Part shown: positions 16,488 to 24,940 of the stretch, one piece after another
How positions within the stretch are numbered: position 1 is the first letter of the stretch
How the letters are laid out: each line of letters opens with the position of its first letter
DNA from: Fibrobacter sp. UBA4309
GTDB taxonomy: Bacteria > Fibrobacterota > Fibrobacteria > Fibrobacterales > Fibrobacteraceae
Length of the DNA: 49,818 nucleotides
Direction of reading: 5' to 3'
Assembly: GCF_002395745.1 (NCBI RefSeq)
Contig: NZ_DGUN01000082.1
Coordinates: 1 to 49,818, forward strand
Translations under genes and position numbers: made by a program
The notes under the pieces: generated by a model
Told to the model about the DNA's origin: nothing
Database searches by the model: none
What the model saw: only the letters and a program-made list of their open reading frames with translations

Positions 16488-17080
16488 AGGCTCACCCTTC
16501 CTTCGAATGCGCGCAGCATGGTGACTTCGTCAATGAATTCCAGATCGCTCCCCATGGGGATGCCTCGGGCGAGTCTTGTGCGCTTGACGTTTGTCCCGGA
16601 CAGCATGCGGTCGATCATCAGGGCGGTGCTGTCGGCTTCGGGACTAGAACCAAGCGCGAGGACCAGTTCTTCTATACCTTCTTCCTTGACTCGGGAAACC
16701 AGTTGGGACAGGTGAAGGTCTTCGGGACCGATGCCGTCAAGCGGAGAAAGAACTCCGCCAAGAACAAAGTAAAGTCCCTTGAAGATGCCGGAGCGTTCGA
16801 ACGGGATGATGTCGGAACTCTTTTCGACGACGCATAGGGACTTTGCTCCCGCACGTGAGGTGCAGGTCGGACAGACGTCCATGTCGGTAAACGCATGGCA
16901 ATGCGGACATGGGTGGACCTTTTCGATGGCGTTCGTCAAGTTGCCGGCAAACCTCTCGACGTCGGTCTTGGGACGCGTCAGTACATGGTACGCCAAGCGG
17001 CGGGCCGTTTTCTGGCCGATGCCAGGAAGGCTCGCGAATTCGGCAATCAGCGCCTCGAGACTTTCCGGTTCAACGTTCAT
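16484..17080 (-). CDS. recR: recR, recombination mediator protein
   Basis: A 198-residue RecR. A helix-hairpin-helix (SLPGIGQKTARRLA, 17-30), a four-cysteine zinc finger (Cys58, 61, 70, 73) and a Toprim domain (about 80-175) follow in the usual order. RecR with RecF/RecO loads RecA at gaps. It overlaps the EAL-HDOD gene by 11 bases upstream and engB by 4 bases downstream. Confidence 0.95.
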   Translation of the reverse strand: MNVEPESLEALIAEFASLPGIGQKTARRLAYHVLTRPKTDVERFAGNLTNAIEKVHPCPHCHAFTDMDVCPTCTSRAGAKSLCVVEKSSDIIPFERSGIFKGLYFVLGGVLSPLDGIGPEDLHLSQLVSRVKEEGIEELVLALGSSPEADSTALMIDRMLSGTNVKRTRLARGIPMGSDLEFIDEVTMLRAFEGRVSL

Positions 17081-18305
17081 GGGCCCACGTGTATGCGTCG
17101 TTCACGCAACGGTTCAGGAGTGTAGAAGAAATCTTGAGTTCTGCGAGAAGGCTTATGATTTTTGCCTGGTCGTCTTGTTCCACGGCGTCGGCGAGCTGGA
17201 GCAGTTTGCCGAGACGGCCGGAGCGCTGCAATAGGGCTTCGCGGATGTCTTCGTCGGCACACGATTCCGTAAGGATGCTTTCGAGCGGGGCGCCTACGAG
17301 TGCGTCCATACGGCTGATGAGTCCGACCATGAACGCCTTGGCGGGCAAGTCGTTGTCGGTGCCGCTGAGCACACGAGCCAGGATTTCGAGGAACTTCGCT
17401 CGGTGGCTGGCGTTCTGGAACAGCGGGGAACTCTGCGGCGTCATTCCCATCTCGGGGCGCGCGTAGAGCATGAGCATGAGCCATTCCTGGATGTTGCGCA
17501 TGCCAATCCAGACGATGGCGTCGCGGACGTTCGAAATATCGCGGCCGCGATACTGGGCGTCGGAGTTTACGAAGCGCAGCAGGTTCGCGGCGACATCCCC
17601 GTTGTTGGCGAAGCAGTCGCACAGCTCGTCGAGGTCGGGATGCTTACGCAAAAGCAAAAGGATGCGGAGGATGGCGGCCGAAGTCGCGTCGATTTTTTTG
17701 CCGGTCACCAGTTCGGGCTTGGCGAAGAAGAATCCCTGGAAGTAGTCGTAGCCGTCTTTCAGGCGCATCTTGAAACAGGCTTTCGTTTCGACTTTCTCGG
17801 CGAGGATCTTGATGTTCTTTGCCTTGAAGAATTTTGCCGCGTCGGCGAGCGCCTTGTCGTCGTTGTCGACGAGGTCCATCTTCACGTAGGAGACGTACGG
17901 GAATAGCGGTTCGCAGCGTTTCAAGAAATCTTCGTTGAAGATGAAGTCGTCCAGCGCCAGTTCAAAACCGCGCGCCCTGTAGCGTTCTACGGCTTTTACC
18001 AGGGAGTCGTCGACTTCGACATCTTCCAGGATTTCCAGGACAAAACAGCGGGGGTTCAACAGACCGAATACATTGTCCAGGAGCATGTCGCGGCTACAGT
18101 TGATGAACGCCTTGTGGTCGCCGATGAGTTTCGGTAGGCCGATGTTGTTCAGGACATTTTCCAGGACCTGTGCCGTGGCGAGAACGTCGCTTGCGATGAC
18201 TGCGGTATCGCTGGATGGGGAGTCACGGAACAAAAGTTCGTATGCGTAAATTTTCCCTTCTCGGTCAAGGATAGGCTGGCGTGCTAGATAGGCGAGAGAA
18301 TGCAT
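17070..18305 (-). CDS. EAL-HDOD hybrid signalling protein (COG3434 family)
   Basis: A 411-residue protein with an N-terminal EAL-like domain (about 5-205) and a C-terminal HDOD domain (about 205-400). Many EAL landmarks remain: ELLFR, the Asn of INCS, LALDDF, VKMDL, AEKVET and YFQGF. The loop normally DFGTG reads DDFIFN and AEGVE reads AEKVE. Members of this hybrid class often bind rather than cleave cyclic-di-GMP and regulate motility or division. The 11-base overlap with recR suggests co-transcription with recR-engB-mlaEF, an odd pairing of signalling and housekeeping genes. Its upstream region carries heptamer repeats. Confidence 0.8.
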   Translation of the reverse strand: MHSLAYLARQPILDREGKIYAYELLFRDSPSSDTAVIASDVLATAQVLENVLNNIGLPKLIGDHKAFINCSRDMLLDNVFGLLNPRCFVLEILEDVEVDDSLVKAVERYRARGFELALDDFIFNEDFLKRCEPLFPYVSYVKMDLVDNDDKALADAAKFFKAKNIKILAEKVETKACFKMRLKDGYDYFQGFFFAKPELVTGKKIDATSAAILRILLLLRKHPDLDELCDCFANNGDVAANLLRFVNSDAQYRGRDISNVRDAIVWIGMRNIQEWLMLMLYARPEMGMTPQSSPLFQNASHRAKFLEILARVLSGTDNDLPAKAFMVGLISRMDALVGAPLESILTESCADEDIREALLQRSGRLGKLLQLADAVEQDDQAKIISLLAELKISSTLLNRCVNDAYTWAHER

Positions 18306-18310
18306 TTTTT

Positions 18311-18338
18311 AGACGATAGACGAAAGACGATAGACGAA
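18311..18338. repeat. Heptanucleotide array (AGACGAT/AGACGAA)
   Basis: Four perfect-period 7-base units: AGACGAT, AGACGAA, AGACGAT, AGACGAA. They start 6 bases upstream of the EAL-HDOD start codon, in its leader or promoter on the minus strand. Confidence 0.7.
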
Positions 18339-18354
18339 AGAGATACTGGAAAAA

Positions 18355-18427
18355 ATTAGGATTTAGGAATTATAAATTCGGAATTACTTAGTTAGGCGGC
18401 GAAGCCGCGAAAATTTCAAATCCTAAT
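18355..18427. repeat. Degenerate heptamer array with inverted half and GC hairpin in the middle
   Basis: ATTAGGA, TTTAGGA, ATTATAA, ATTCGGA, ATTACTT and AGTTAGG follow in 7-base register. Then comes the hairpin GCGGC-GAA-GCCGC (18396-18408), then AAATCCT, AATTCTG and AATTATT-like units in inverted orientation. ATTAGGATTT (18355-18364) pairs with AAATCCTAAT (18418-18427). It lies between hisG and the EAL-HDOD gene and may end hisG transcription, though no T-run follows the GC hairpin. Confidence 0.55.
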
Positions 18428-18450
18428 TCTGAATTATTTAACGTGCAACG

Positions 18451-19290
18451 CTAAATCCTCGCGCTCTTGATTCCGAACAGGAGGATACTGCGTGCTCCGG
18501 CATCCCAGAGCTTGTCCATGATGCCGTTCGCTTCTTCTTGCGGGACCATCGCCTTCACGGAATACCACTCGCGGCCGTGCAGCTTGGTCACCGTCGGGGC
18601 GTCGAGGCCCGGCGTGAGTTCACATGCTTTTTGCAGGAGCTCGGCGGGGCAGTCGTATTCGATCATCATGTACGACTGGGCCACCAGCTTACCTTCGATG
18701 CGGCGGATAAGCGTGTGGACTTCTTCGAGTTCGGTCTTCTGCGGGTTGCAGAACAGGGCCGCGTTGCTGCGGAAAAGCGGTTCGCCCACGATACGGAGTC
18801 CGGCCTGCTTCAGGGTCGTGCCGGTTTCCACCACGTCGACGATGGCATCGGCCACGCCAAGGCTCACCGAAATTTCGACGGCGCCTTCGAGCACCACGAA
18901 GTTCATGTCCTTCTTGTAGTAGCCTTCCACGATATGCGGGAAGCTCGTGGCGATGGTCTTGTCCTTGAGTTCTTCGAGCGTCTGCACCGGGCTTTCGTTC
19001 GGTACGGCGGCGCACATCTTGGAGGCGCCGAAGGGCAGGTCCAGGACCTTCACCGCGGGGCTCTTCGCCTCGGCGTTGAAGTCGATTCCGGTGATGCCGG
19101 CGTCGATAATGCCGCGGCCTACGTACATCGGGATGTCGCTCGGACGCAAGAAAAAGAATTCGATGCCGTTCTTTGTGTCGAGTTGAGTCAAAGTCTTGTA
19201 GGGCTTGGTGGCCTTGTAGCCGCAAGCCTTCAGGAGTTCCTGGGTGGGCTCAAAAAGCATGCCCTTGTTGGGGAGAGCTACCTTGATCAT
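18451..19290 (-). CDS. hisG: hisG, ATP phosphoribosyltransferase (long form)
   Basis: A 279-residue enzyme for the first step of histidine synthesis. It begins MIKVALPNKGMLFEPT and contains the HisG landmarks DIPMYVGRGIIDAGITG, IATSFPHI and VEISVSLGVADAIVDVVETG. The extra C-terminal domain (about 210-279) marks the long, HisZ-independent, histidine-regulated form. The ATG at 19290 overlaps the hisE stop by 4 bases. A longer upstream frame is the hisE gene read out of frame. Confidence 0.95.
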   Translation of the reverse strand: MIKVALPNKGMLFEPTQELLKACGYKATKPYKTLTQLDTKNGIEFFFLRPSDIPMYVGRGIIDAGITGIDFNAEAKSPAVKVLDLPFGASKMCAAVPNESPVQTLEELKDKTIATSFPHIVEGYYKKDMNFVVLEGAVEISVSLGVADAIVDVVETGTTLKQAGLRIVGEPLFRSNAALFCNPQKTELEEVHTLIRRIEGKLVAQSYMMIEYDCPAELLQKACELTPGLDAPTVTKLHGREWYSVKAMVPQEEANGIMDKLWDAGARSILLFGIKSARI

Positions 19291-19547
19291 AGTTTTGCGT
19301 ACACCTCTTCGAGAGTGAGACCTTTTTCGGCCATCATCACGGCTACGTAGTAAAGAACCTGAGAAAGTTCCAGGCACTGGGCGTCGCGGCTTTCGAACCG
19401 TGCGGCCTGCCAGCTTTCGGCAGCTTCTTCCACCAGCTTCTTGCCGATGGCGTGTGCGCCCTTCTTGAAGAGTTCCGTGGTTCCCTTTCCTTCGGGCATT
19501 TCCTTCTTGCGCTGGCAAGCCAGAGCGAACATTTCTTCAAACGTCAT
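19287..19547 (-). CDS. hisE: hisE, phosphoribosyl-ATP pyrophosphatase
   Basis: An 86-residue single-domain HisE that removes pyrophosphate in the second step of histidine synthesis. GTTELFKKGAHAIGKKLVEE and AAESWQAA carry the conserved acidic metal-binding helices of the MazG-like fold. The ATG at 19547 has AGAGG 6 bases upstream. It is overlapped with hisG; the fused HisI domain common in other bacteria is absent. Confidence 0.92.
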   Translation of the reverse strand: MTFEEMFALACQRKKEMPEGKGTTELFKKGAHAIGKKLVEEAAESWQAARFESRDAQCLELSQVLYYVAVMMAEKGLTLEEVYAKL

Positions 19548-19688
19548 GATAGACCTCTTGTTTTTCTGGCCCAAAAGATAGTATTTATTCAGTGCCGGCT
19601 ATGCTACGCTAATTTTACATCTGTGGCAAATAAAACAAAATTATATTTAGACGGGGCTTGTGGTGCCTATATATCAGGGGAAATGAAG

Positions 19689-20918
19689 ATGAAAAAAATT
19701 TGTTTATTTGTGGGTTTGGCTGTTAGCGCGGTAATTCTTTGGTCTTGTGCGCGCGGCCTGGACGTGAGGGACCCGCAACTGTTCCGTACAAAGACGGGTG
19801 TCATCGGCGTGTTCCGCCAGCCGGCTTTCTATTGCAGCGAGGCCAACCCGCACTATATGCGGTTGGGAGATTCGACAGTCATTGTCAAGCCTACATGGAG
19901 CCAGGAACAAGACAACATGTTCGTTACGCCGCACAAGCCGGGCAAGGCAATCCTCTATTCCTATGCCTATACCTGCGGCGAAAACGAGAACAAGTTCGTC
20001 CTGGATACTGCCGAGACGGCAAAAAATCCTGGCCCTATCGGCGTGGTTGTCCCGGACCAGGGATTCTGCAAGATAGTCATCTCGTTCGTGCAGGGCGACA
20101 AGCTGTTCTCTCGCAACAATGACGTGCTCCACGACATGGCCGTCAAGGAAAAGCTCGGCGTCAATATCGACGAAATCCCGTTCTGCGAAGTCGTCGACAA
20201 TACGGGTTCTACGGTTTCCTTCGCCGACAAGGATTCCCTGCTGAACGAACAGTACAAGGCCGCCGTTGAAGACGCCGCGGTCGCCGAGTCCGAAGAAATT
20301 TACCCGCTGCTGCAGATCGATTCGTCGAGCTATTCCGATAAGGTCTTCTGGAATACCGACAAGTCCAAGGTGCTGCTGGCGGTGCTGAACAATACGCCGG
20401 ACAAGTACGAGGACGGAAGGACTATTACCCTCGAAAAAGAAGTCTGGGCGGTAAGCGAAAGGGAACTTTACCTGTGGTACAAAGAAAACAAGGCGGGAAC
20501 GCATAGCTGGAGCCTCAGGCTTCGTCAGCTTTTCGGTCTCCCGAGAAAGGCCGACGTGACGCACTTCAGCCTTATCTGGGTTGACCCGAAGGATATCATC
20601 CGCCCCGCTTACGTTACCGATATCACCAGCTCGGAGATGACCACTTCGTTCAAGGACGAACTGGAAAGCGACAGCACGAATACCGACAGGATGATGTGGT
20701 ACAAGAACTGGTTCGACGACGAATATGCGAAGAGCTACGTGAAGGGCAGGGAAGGTCGCACCTGGACGCGCCTGGGCTATACCTACGACTGGGGTAGTAA
20801 GGGCAGCAACAAGTATGGTTTGTCGGAATTCCTGGTTGTTCCCGGTGCCGAGGTGGAAGTCCGCTTCACCAAGAATCTCAAGTCGTATTTCCAGTGGATG
20901 AACGACCGCAACAATTAA
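19689..20918 (+). CDS. Lipoprotein of unknown function
   Basis: A 409-residue protein with a lipoprotein signal: MKKICLFVGLAVSAVILWSC, lipidation expected on Cys20. The mature part shows no domain I recognise. It has scattered cysteines, an acidic middle, and C-terminal W/Y-rich segments such as MMWYKNWFDDEY and YTYDWGSKGSNKYG. ATG 19689 is chosen because AGGGG lies 8 bases upstream; the ATG at 19683 is too close to it. TATATT at 19642-19647 may be its -10 box. It is convergent with trmB with a 9-base gap. Confidence 0.6.
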   Translation: MKKICLFVGLAVSAVILWSCARGLDVRDPQLFRTKTGVIGVFRQPAFYCSEANPHYMRLGDSTVIVKPTWSQEQDNMFVTPHKPGKAILYSYAYTCGENENKFVLDTAETAKNPGPIGVVVPDQGFCKIVISFVQGDKLFSRNNDVLHDMAVKEKLGVNIDEIPFCEVVDNTGSTVSFADKDSLLNEQYKAAVEDAAVAESEEIYPLLQIDSSSYSDKVFWNTDKSKVLLAVLNNTPDKYEDGRTITLEKEVWAVSERELYLWYKENKAGTHSWSLRLRQLFGLPRKADVTHFSLIWVDPKDIIRPAYVTDITSSEMTTSFKDELESDSTNTDRMMWYKNWFDDEYAKSYVKGREGRTWTRLGYTYDWGSKGSNKYGLSEFLVVPGAEVEVRFTKNLKSYFQWMNDRNN

Positions 20919-20927
20919 TTCCGGAAA

Positions 20928-21662
20928 CTACTTTTTGACGAGGACCCGCCACAACTGCTGTCGGGCTTCTTTGTATTTCCGCTCGAAGGCGGTTTCGGGT
21001 TCGCTTGGCGAAAAAGGTTCGCAAAAGGCGTTGCCCTTGAGTATCCCTGCGGCCTGCGTGAACTCTCTCGCGTAAATTTCCCAGTTCGTCCTTAATTCGA
21101 TCGTATCTCCGAGGGCGAGTAGCGTCGGGAATATAGGGTGCAGGTGAAAACGCCTTGTCGCTGCATTTCCCTTGGGCCACGGGTTCGGGTAGTAAAGCGC
21201 ATGGTAGGGAATGCGCCAACGGCCCCGGCGGACTTCGTCTAGGGCGAGATTCCAAAAGTCCAGGAGTTCTGCGCGTACCCAGAATACGTTGTCTGGAATT
21301 TCTTCGTTGCCTGTTGCGGATTCCAGTTGTCGTCTGTTCCCGGCCTTGCATAGCCTTACCGCCGACTTGTCGATGCCGATAACCGGGACGTTCGGGTAGC
21401 GCTTGGCGATGTGGAGCGTGCTTTCGCCTGTGCCGCAGCCGGAATCCAGTACGACGGTGCGTGGGCTATCGCCCGTGCCGCTTTTCTTGTAGAACTCCGT
21501 GACAAAGTTGTCGGCTGCCGAGAAGGACACTCGCGTATGTGCGGCGATAGGGCGTAAAAAACGGGTGGACGCATGCTTGCGAACCACCTGTTCTAAATTT
21601 TTATAGGGACCTTCCTGGTTTGTGGCGACCGAACGCGCTCCGGCGCTATGCTCAGGCATCAT
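20928..21662 (-). CDS. trmB: trmB, tRNA (guanine-N7-)-methyltransferase
   Basis: A 244-residue SAM-dependent methyltransferase. The SAM loop LDSGCGTGES (72-81), the acidic GIDKS strand end (96-100), and YYPNPWPK (157-164) in place of the usual PDPWPKKRH identify TrmB, which makes m7G46 in tRNA. The C-terminal LRTNWEIYAREF and FERKY also fit. ATG 21662 overlaps the upstream lipoprotein's stop by 4 bases (ATGA), so translation is probably coupled. The divergence at PNPWPKGNAATRR leaves some chance of a related RNA methylase. Confidence 0.82.
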   Translation of the reverse strand: MMPEHSAGARSVATNQEGPYKNLEQVVRKHASTRFLRPIAAHTRVSFSAADNFVTEFYKKSGTGDSPRTVVLDSGCGTGESTLHIAKRYPNVPVIGIDKSAVRLCKAGNRRQLESATGNEEIPDNVFWVRAELLDFWNLALDEVRRGRWRIPYHALYYPNPWPKGNAATRRFHLHPIFPTLLALGDTIELRTNWEIYAREFTQAAGILKGNAFCEPFSPSEPETAFERKYKEARQQLWRVLVKK

Positions 21663-22888
21663 CTTTTCCAAATGCTGAGCCTTTTGCCGCCAATAAGTTC
21701 AATATCGTCAAGCCAGATTTCGACAGTATTCTCTTCGTTGTTCGATTTGAATTTCCACACGAGCTGGTTTACGCAGGTGTAGGAATAGTTCGTGTCGAGA
21801 ATGTCCGCTAGCGGCACGAGAATTTTCTGCCAGTCGCTAGAAAGCGTGAACTCGTACTGCGCGATTTCCTGGTTGCTTTTCTGCGTTTCGTCGATGGCGG
21901 CGAATACGATGGCTCCTTCGCCCTTTACGCGGAACGCCACGGTATCTACAGAAGAAATGTCGTTGCAGAGAGCCTTGTCGCTCTTGCCGAGTTCTATGCC
22001 GATGGTCGCCCAGGGCCATTGCGTGTTCCCGGTAGAATCCTTGAAGGCGTCGCCGAACGTGGCAGCCACATGGGCGACAATATTGCCGTCTTCCTCTTTT
22101 TCCAGGGTGAAGTTGTGGATTTTGTCTTTGGTGATGTATTTGGGAGTCACGTTCGAGTCGGCAAAGTTGAAGTACCACCAGCCGCCATCGTAGAAGTGCG
22201 CCGGCATAAAGCGGTTCTGGTAGTTCGAATCCTGGAAGTCGTCGAGCAACAGTGCACGGCTTTCTTCGGCGAACGTGCTCGCGGTAGAACTTTCTCCGGC
22301 AACGACCTTCAGGTAGGTGCTGCTGGATTCTTCGTTCTTCTCGTCCGGTATGAACACGAGACTCAGGGGGCCCGCCGGAAGCGAATCCATGGAGAACTTG
22401 CCGCCGCTGACCTTGGCGGAGTGATCCATGCCGCGAACCTTCACGGTGCCATCAACCTTCTTTCCGATGTCACCAGAAACGGATACAGTCGCTTCGAGCG
22501 TCCCTTCTCCCAAGTCGATGTTTTTCCCCTCGACTAGAATTTCTTTCTGGAAAGCCTTGTCCTCGAGTTTCGCTTCGAGCGTATACTCTCCGTTAGGGAT
22601 ATTTTCCAGCGTGATGACACCGTTTTTGTCGGCTTCATGGAATTTGGAGTCCGCGGCGTCCAGGCTTTCGCTTTCGGTAAGCTTGACCCTTGCGTTTGCA
22701 GCCGGTTTGCCTGCGACCATGATCTGCGCGGTAATTGCGTTACCGGCTTCGGTTCCGCTGGGGCCGCCGCCTGCAGTCTTGTCGTTATCGGAACAACCGA
22801 TAGTGGCCAGGACAGTGATTCCAAGAAGATATGTGAACAGTCTTTTCTGCACACTGGAAAAATACAAAAAATCAAAGTTGTTTCGCAT
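21659..22888 (-). CDS. Lipoprotein with carboxypeptidase-regulatory-like and CBM11/CIA30-like domains (partner of TIGR02147 regulator)
   Basis: A 409-residue lipoprotein. A signal peptide ends at LATIGC (Cys32). A Gly-rich tether leads to a beta-sandwich of carboxypeptidase regulatory type (about 50-125; ANARVKLTES, NGVITLENIPNGEYTL) and a second similar strand set. A C-terminal jelly roll (about 215-400) starts LLLDDFQDSN and ends IWLDDIELIG, a pattern of CBM11/CIA30-like galactose-binding folds. It is likely a surface glycan-binding lipoprotein. Its start lies 3 bases after the TIGR02147 stop, and the ribosome-binding site AAGGAGG lies inside that gene's last codons. Confidence 0.75.
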   Translation of the reverse strand: MRNNFDFLYFSSVQKRLFTYLLGITVLATIGCSDNDKTAGGGPSGTEAGNAITAQIMVAGKPAANARVKLTESESLDAADSKFHEADKNGVITLENIPNGEYTLEAKLEDKAFQKEILVEGKNIDLGEGTLEATVSVSGDIGKKVDGTVKVRGMDHSAKVSGGKFSMDSLPAGPLSLVFIPDEKNEESSSTYLKVVAGESSTASTFAEESRALLLDDFQDSNYQNRFMPAHFYDGGWWYFNFADSNVTPKYITKDKIHNFTLEKEEDGNIVAHVAATFGDAFKDSTGNTQWPWATIGIELGKSDKALCNDISSVDTVAFRVKGEGAIVFAAIDETQKSNQEIAQYEFTLSSDWQKILVPLADILDTNYSYTCVNQLVWKFKSNNEENTVEIWLDDIELIGGKRLSIWKR

Positions 22889-22891
22889 GGC

Positions 22892-23761
22892 CTAGCCCTC
22901 CTTCTTGGGGTTGGAGGTGCCGGAATTGTCGGCCGTGGCGGGGTCGTCGACCTTGTCCGAAAGCGGGAACATTGCGATATTCAGTGCGTAGACGCGGTCG
23001 GCGCGTTCGCTCTTGCGGGCAAACTGTAGGAGCCCGCGCCTGAATTCTTCTATGCGGCGCTTGATTTCGGGCAGGTCCGATTCGTCGGCGGTGAACACGA
23101 CGCTGGAGATGTCGCGTTCTTCGGGTTTGTGGCGGTCCAGGGATTCCTGGGCGAGTTCCATGGTATGCCTGTGGAAGTCGCGGACCGCGCGGCTCTTGAC
23201 TTCGCCGCCGGTAGAAAGAATCTGGTCGGTGATGTTCCAACCGTTATTGCCGTCAGGAACGACAAGGCCGAGTTGCTTCAAAATGCCGAGCGCGTTGCGG
23301 GCGTCGTCCTGGGAAATGGGCGGGTTCAGGTGTTCCGCCAGTTCAGCGATATTGCTTGTGTCTTTTGTAATGCCGATAAGGGAGCGGAGCGCGGCGCAGG
23401 CCCAGCTGCCGAAATAGGCCATCTCGGGCTGCAAAAGGACGCGTGCCTCCATGGATCGGAGTTCCATGAGCTTGTAGTAAAGCTCGGAAAGCGTTTGCTT
23501 GGCCTTGGTCTTGTTGAATCGGTAAAGAGTCTTGAAATATTCGGCCCTGCGGTCGTCGAGTCCGCAAAGGCGGATGAACACGGGGAGCGTCCCTTCGTTC
23601 AGGTGCCCTTCTTTCTGGAATACGCGAACGAGCCAGGCCGGGTCCACGCCGGTCTTCTGGCCGAGATAACGGTAGCTGGTGAACGGGTTATCCTTCTTGC
23701 TTTCGGTAAACCAGTCCTTCAGGAACTCGCGGTATTCTAGATAGTCTAATACTTCGGGCAT
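22892..23761 (-). CDS. TIGR02147-family (DUF4423) putative regulator
   Basis: A 289-residue member of the TIGR02147 family, a large paralogous set first noted in Fibrobacter succinogenes. The N-terminus MPEVLDYLEYREFLKDWF is diagnostic. A helix-turn-helix-like stretch follows (about 28-70; YRYLGQKTGVDPAWLVRVF), then a helical DUF4423 region and the conserved VVFTADESDLPEIKRRIEEF and YALNIAMFPLS. It probably binds DNA, but its targets are not known. It sits directly before a lipoprotein gene with translational coupling. There is no strong ribosome-binding site before its ATG. Confidence 0.8.
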   Translation of the reverse strand: MPEVLDYLEYREFLKDWFTESKKDNPFTSYRYLGQKTGVDPAWLVRVFQKEGHLNEGTLPVFIRLCGLDDRRAEYFKTLYRFNKTKAKQTLSELYYKLMELRSMEARVLLQPEMAYFGSWACAALRSLIGITKDTSNIAELAEHLNPPISQDDARNALGILKQLGLVVPDGNNGWNITDQILSTGGEVKSRAVRDFHRHTMELAQESLDRHKPEERDISSVVFTADESDLPEIKRRIEEFRRGLLQFARKSERADRVYALNIAMFPLSDKVDDPATADNSGTSNPKKEG

Positions 23762-23864
23762 AGCTATAAAGTACCAAAATAATAACTAAATGGATTGGCG
23801 GGCTTTTGCTTTCGTAAAGTTTCCGTTGCATTTTTTTCAACGCAGAAAATGGTGTTTTTAGCAT

Positions 23865-23883
23865 AAAAAAGGCGTTTTTGCCT
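23865..23883 (-). terminator. Rho-independent terminator after the AAA+ regulator
   Basis: On the minus strand, AGGC-AAAAAC-GCCT is followed by TTTTT, 11 bases beyond the regulator's stop codon. The stem is short (4 bp), so it may be weak. It separates the regulator from the downstream TIGR02147 gene. Confidence 0.5.
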
Positions 23884-23893
23884 AATCGAGGCC

Positions 23894-24934
23894 CTATTCC
23901 TGCGACAGCCCGTACTTCTTCACCTTGTAGTGCATCATGCGGGGGCTTACGGAGAGGTCGCGGCCGGCGGCACTCAGGTTCCCGTTGTTGCGGCGCAGCG
24001 CCTCGGTGAGGATTTCCCTCTCGTAGCTTTCGAGGAGCGTCTCGAGCGAGGCGCCCCCTTCGGGGATGATGGACGTCTTGCTGGTGACGTCGGTCTGCAG
24101 CGTGGGCGGCAGGTCGTGTGAATGGATGCAGTCGTCGGTGGTGGCGAGCGCCGCGCGCTCGATGCAGTTCTCGAGTTCCTGAACGTTGCCCGGCCAGTGG
24201 TAGCTCATGAGCATGTCGATGGCGGGCGTGGAAAGGCGCGTCACGTGCTTGCCGTACTTGAGGTTCACCTGTGCGATAAAGTGTTCTGCCAACAGCAAGA
24301 TGTCGCTCTTGCGCTGCGCTAGGTCGGGGAGCGTAATCTGCACGATGTTCAGGCGGTAGAAGAGGTCTTCGCGGAACAGCTTCTGCTGCATCATCTCTTC
24401 GAGATTCCTGCTCGAGGCGGCGATGAGGCGCACGTCGGAATGGAGCTGCATGTTGCCGCCCAGGCGGTTGAAGGTTTGCCCTTGCATAAAGCGCAGCAGT
24501 TTCTCTTGGTCGGGGAGGCCTAGTGCCGAGACGTCGTCGAGGAATAGCGTGCCGCCGTTCGCGACTTCTGCCTTGCCTATATGGCGCGTGTTCGCACCGA
24601 GGAATGCTCCGCGCTCGTAGCCGAAGAGTTCGCTCTCGAAGGCGCTCGCCGGGTTTCCGAAGCTTTCGCGGAGGTTCGCGCACCCGAGCACGGTGAACGG
24701 GCCCCCTTTGCGCGGGGAGAGTTCCGCGATGGTGCGGGCGGTAAGCTCCTTGCCGGTTCCGTCGTTGCCGTAAATAAGCGCGGGCGCGTCGTTGCCGGCG
24801 CACGACTTAATTTGCTTGTAAACGCTGCGCATCTCGCCGCTGTTCCCGACCATTTTGCCGGGCTTCTCGTCGATGATATCGCGCAAGGCCTTGATTTCGG
24901 CTTTCAGCCGTTCTATTTCTTCTGCTTCCGTCAT
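23894..24934 (-). CDS. Sigma-54-activator-like AAA+ regulator with Fis-type DNA-binding domain
   Basis: A 346-residue bacterial enhancer-binding protein lacking any receiver or GAF sensor domain: only a short coiled N-terminus (about 3-25) precedes the AAA+ module. The Walker A is GNDGTGKE (56-63) and the Walker B is GTLFLDDV (128-135). The sigma-54-contacting loop reads GAFLGA (109-114) where GAFTGA is nearly invariant. The R-finger region FREDLFYRLNI, sensor II YHWPGNVQEL and a C-terminal Fis helix-turn-helix (about 300-346) are intact. It is divergently transcribed from glnN, suggesting a nitrogen role. Loss of the Thr questions whether it works with sigma-54. Confidence 0.85.
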   Translation of the reverse strand: MTEAEEIERLKAEIKALRDIIDEKPGKMVGNSGEMRSVYKQIKSCAGNDAPALIYGNDGTGKELTARTIAELSPRKGGPFTVLGCANLRESFGNPASAFESELFGYERGAFLGANTRHIGKAEVANGGTLFLDDVSALGLPDQEKLLRFMQGQTFNRLGGNMQLHSDVRLIAASSRNLEEMMQQKLFREDLFYRLNIVQITLPDLAQRKSDILLLAEHFIAQVNLKYGKHVTRLSTPAIDMLMSYHWPGNVQELENCIERAALATTDDCIHSHDLPPTLQTDVTSKTSIIPEGGASLETLLESYEREILTEALRRNNGNLSAAGRDLSVSPRMMHYKVKKYGLSQE

Positions 24935-24940
24935 TTTGTT

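Noticed and set aside
18396..18408. GCGGC-GAA-GCCGC as a stand-alone intrinsic terminator of hisG.
   Set aside because: No T-run on either strand; it is better described as the centre of the inverted heptamer structure.
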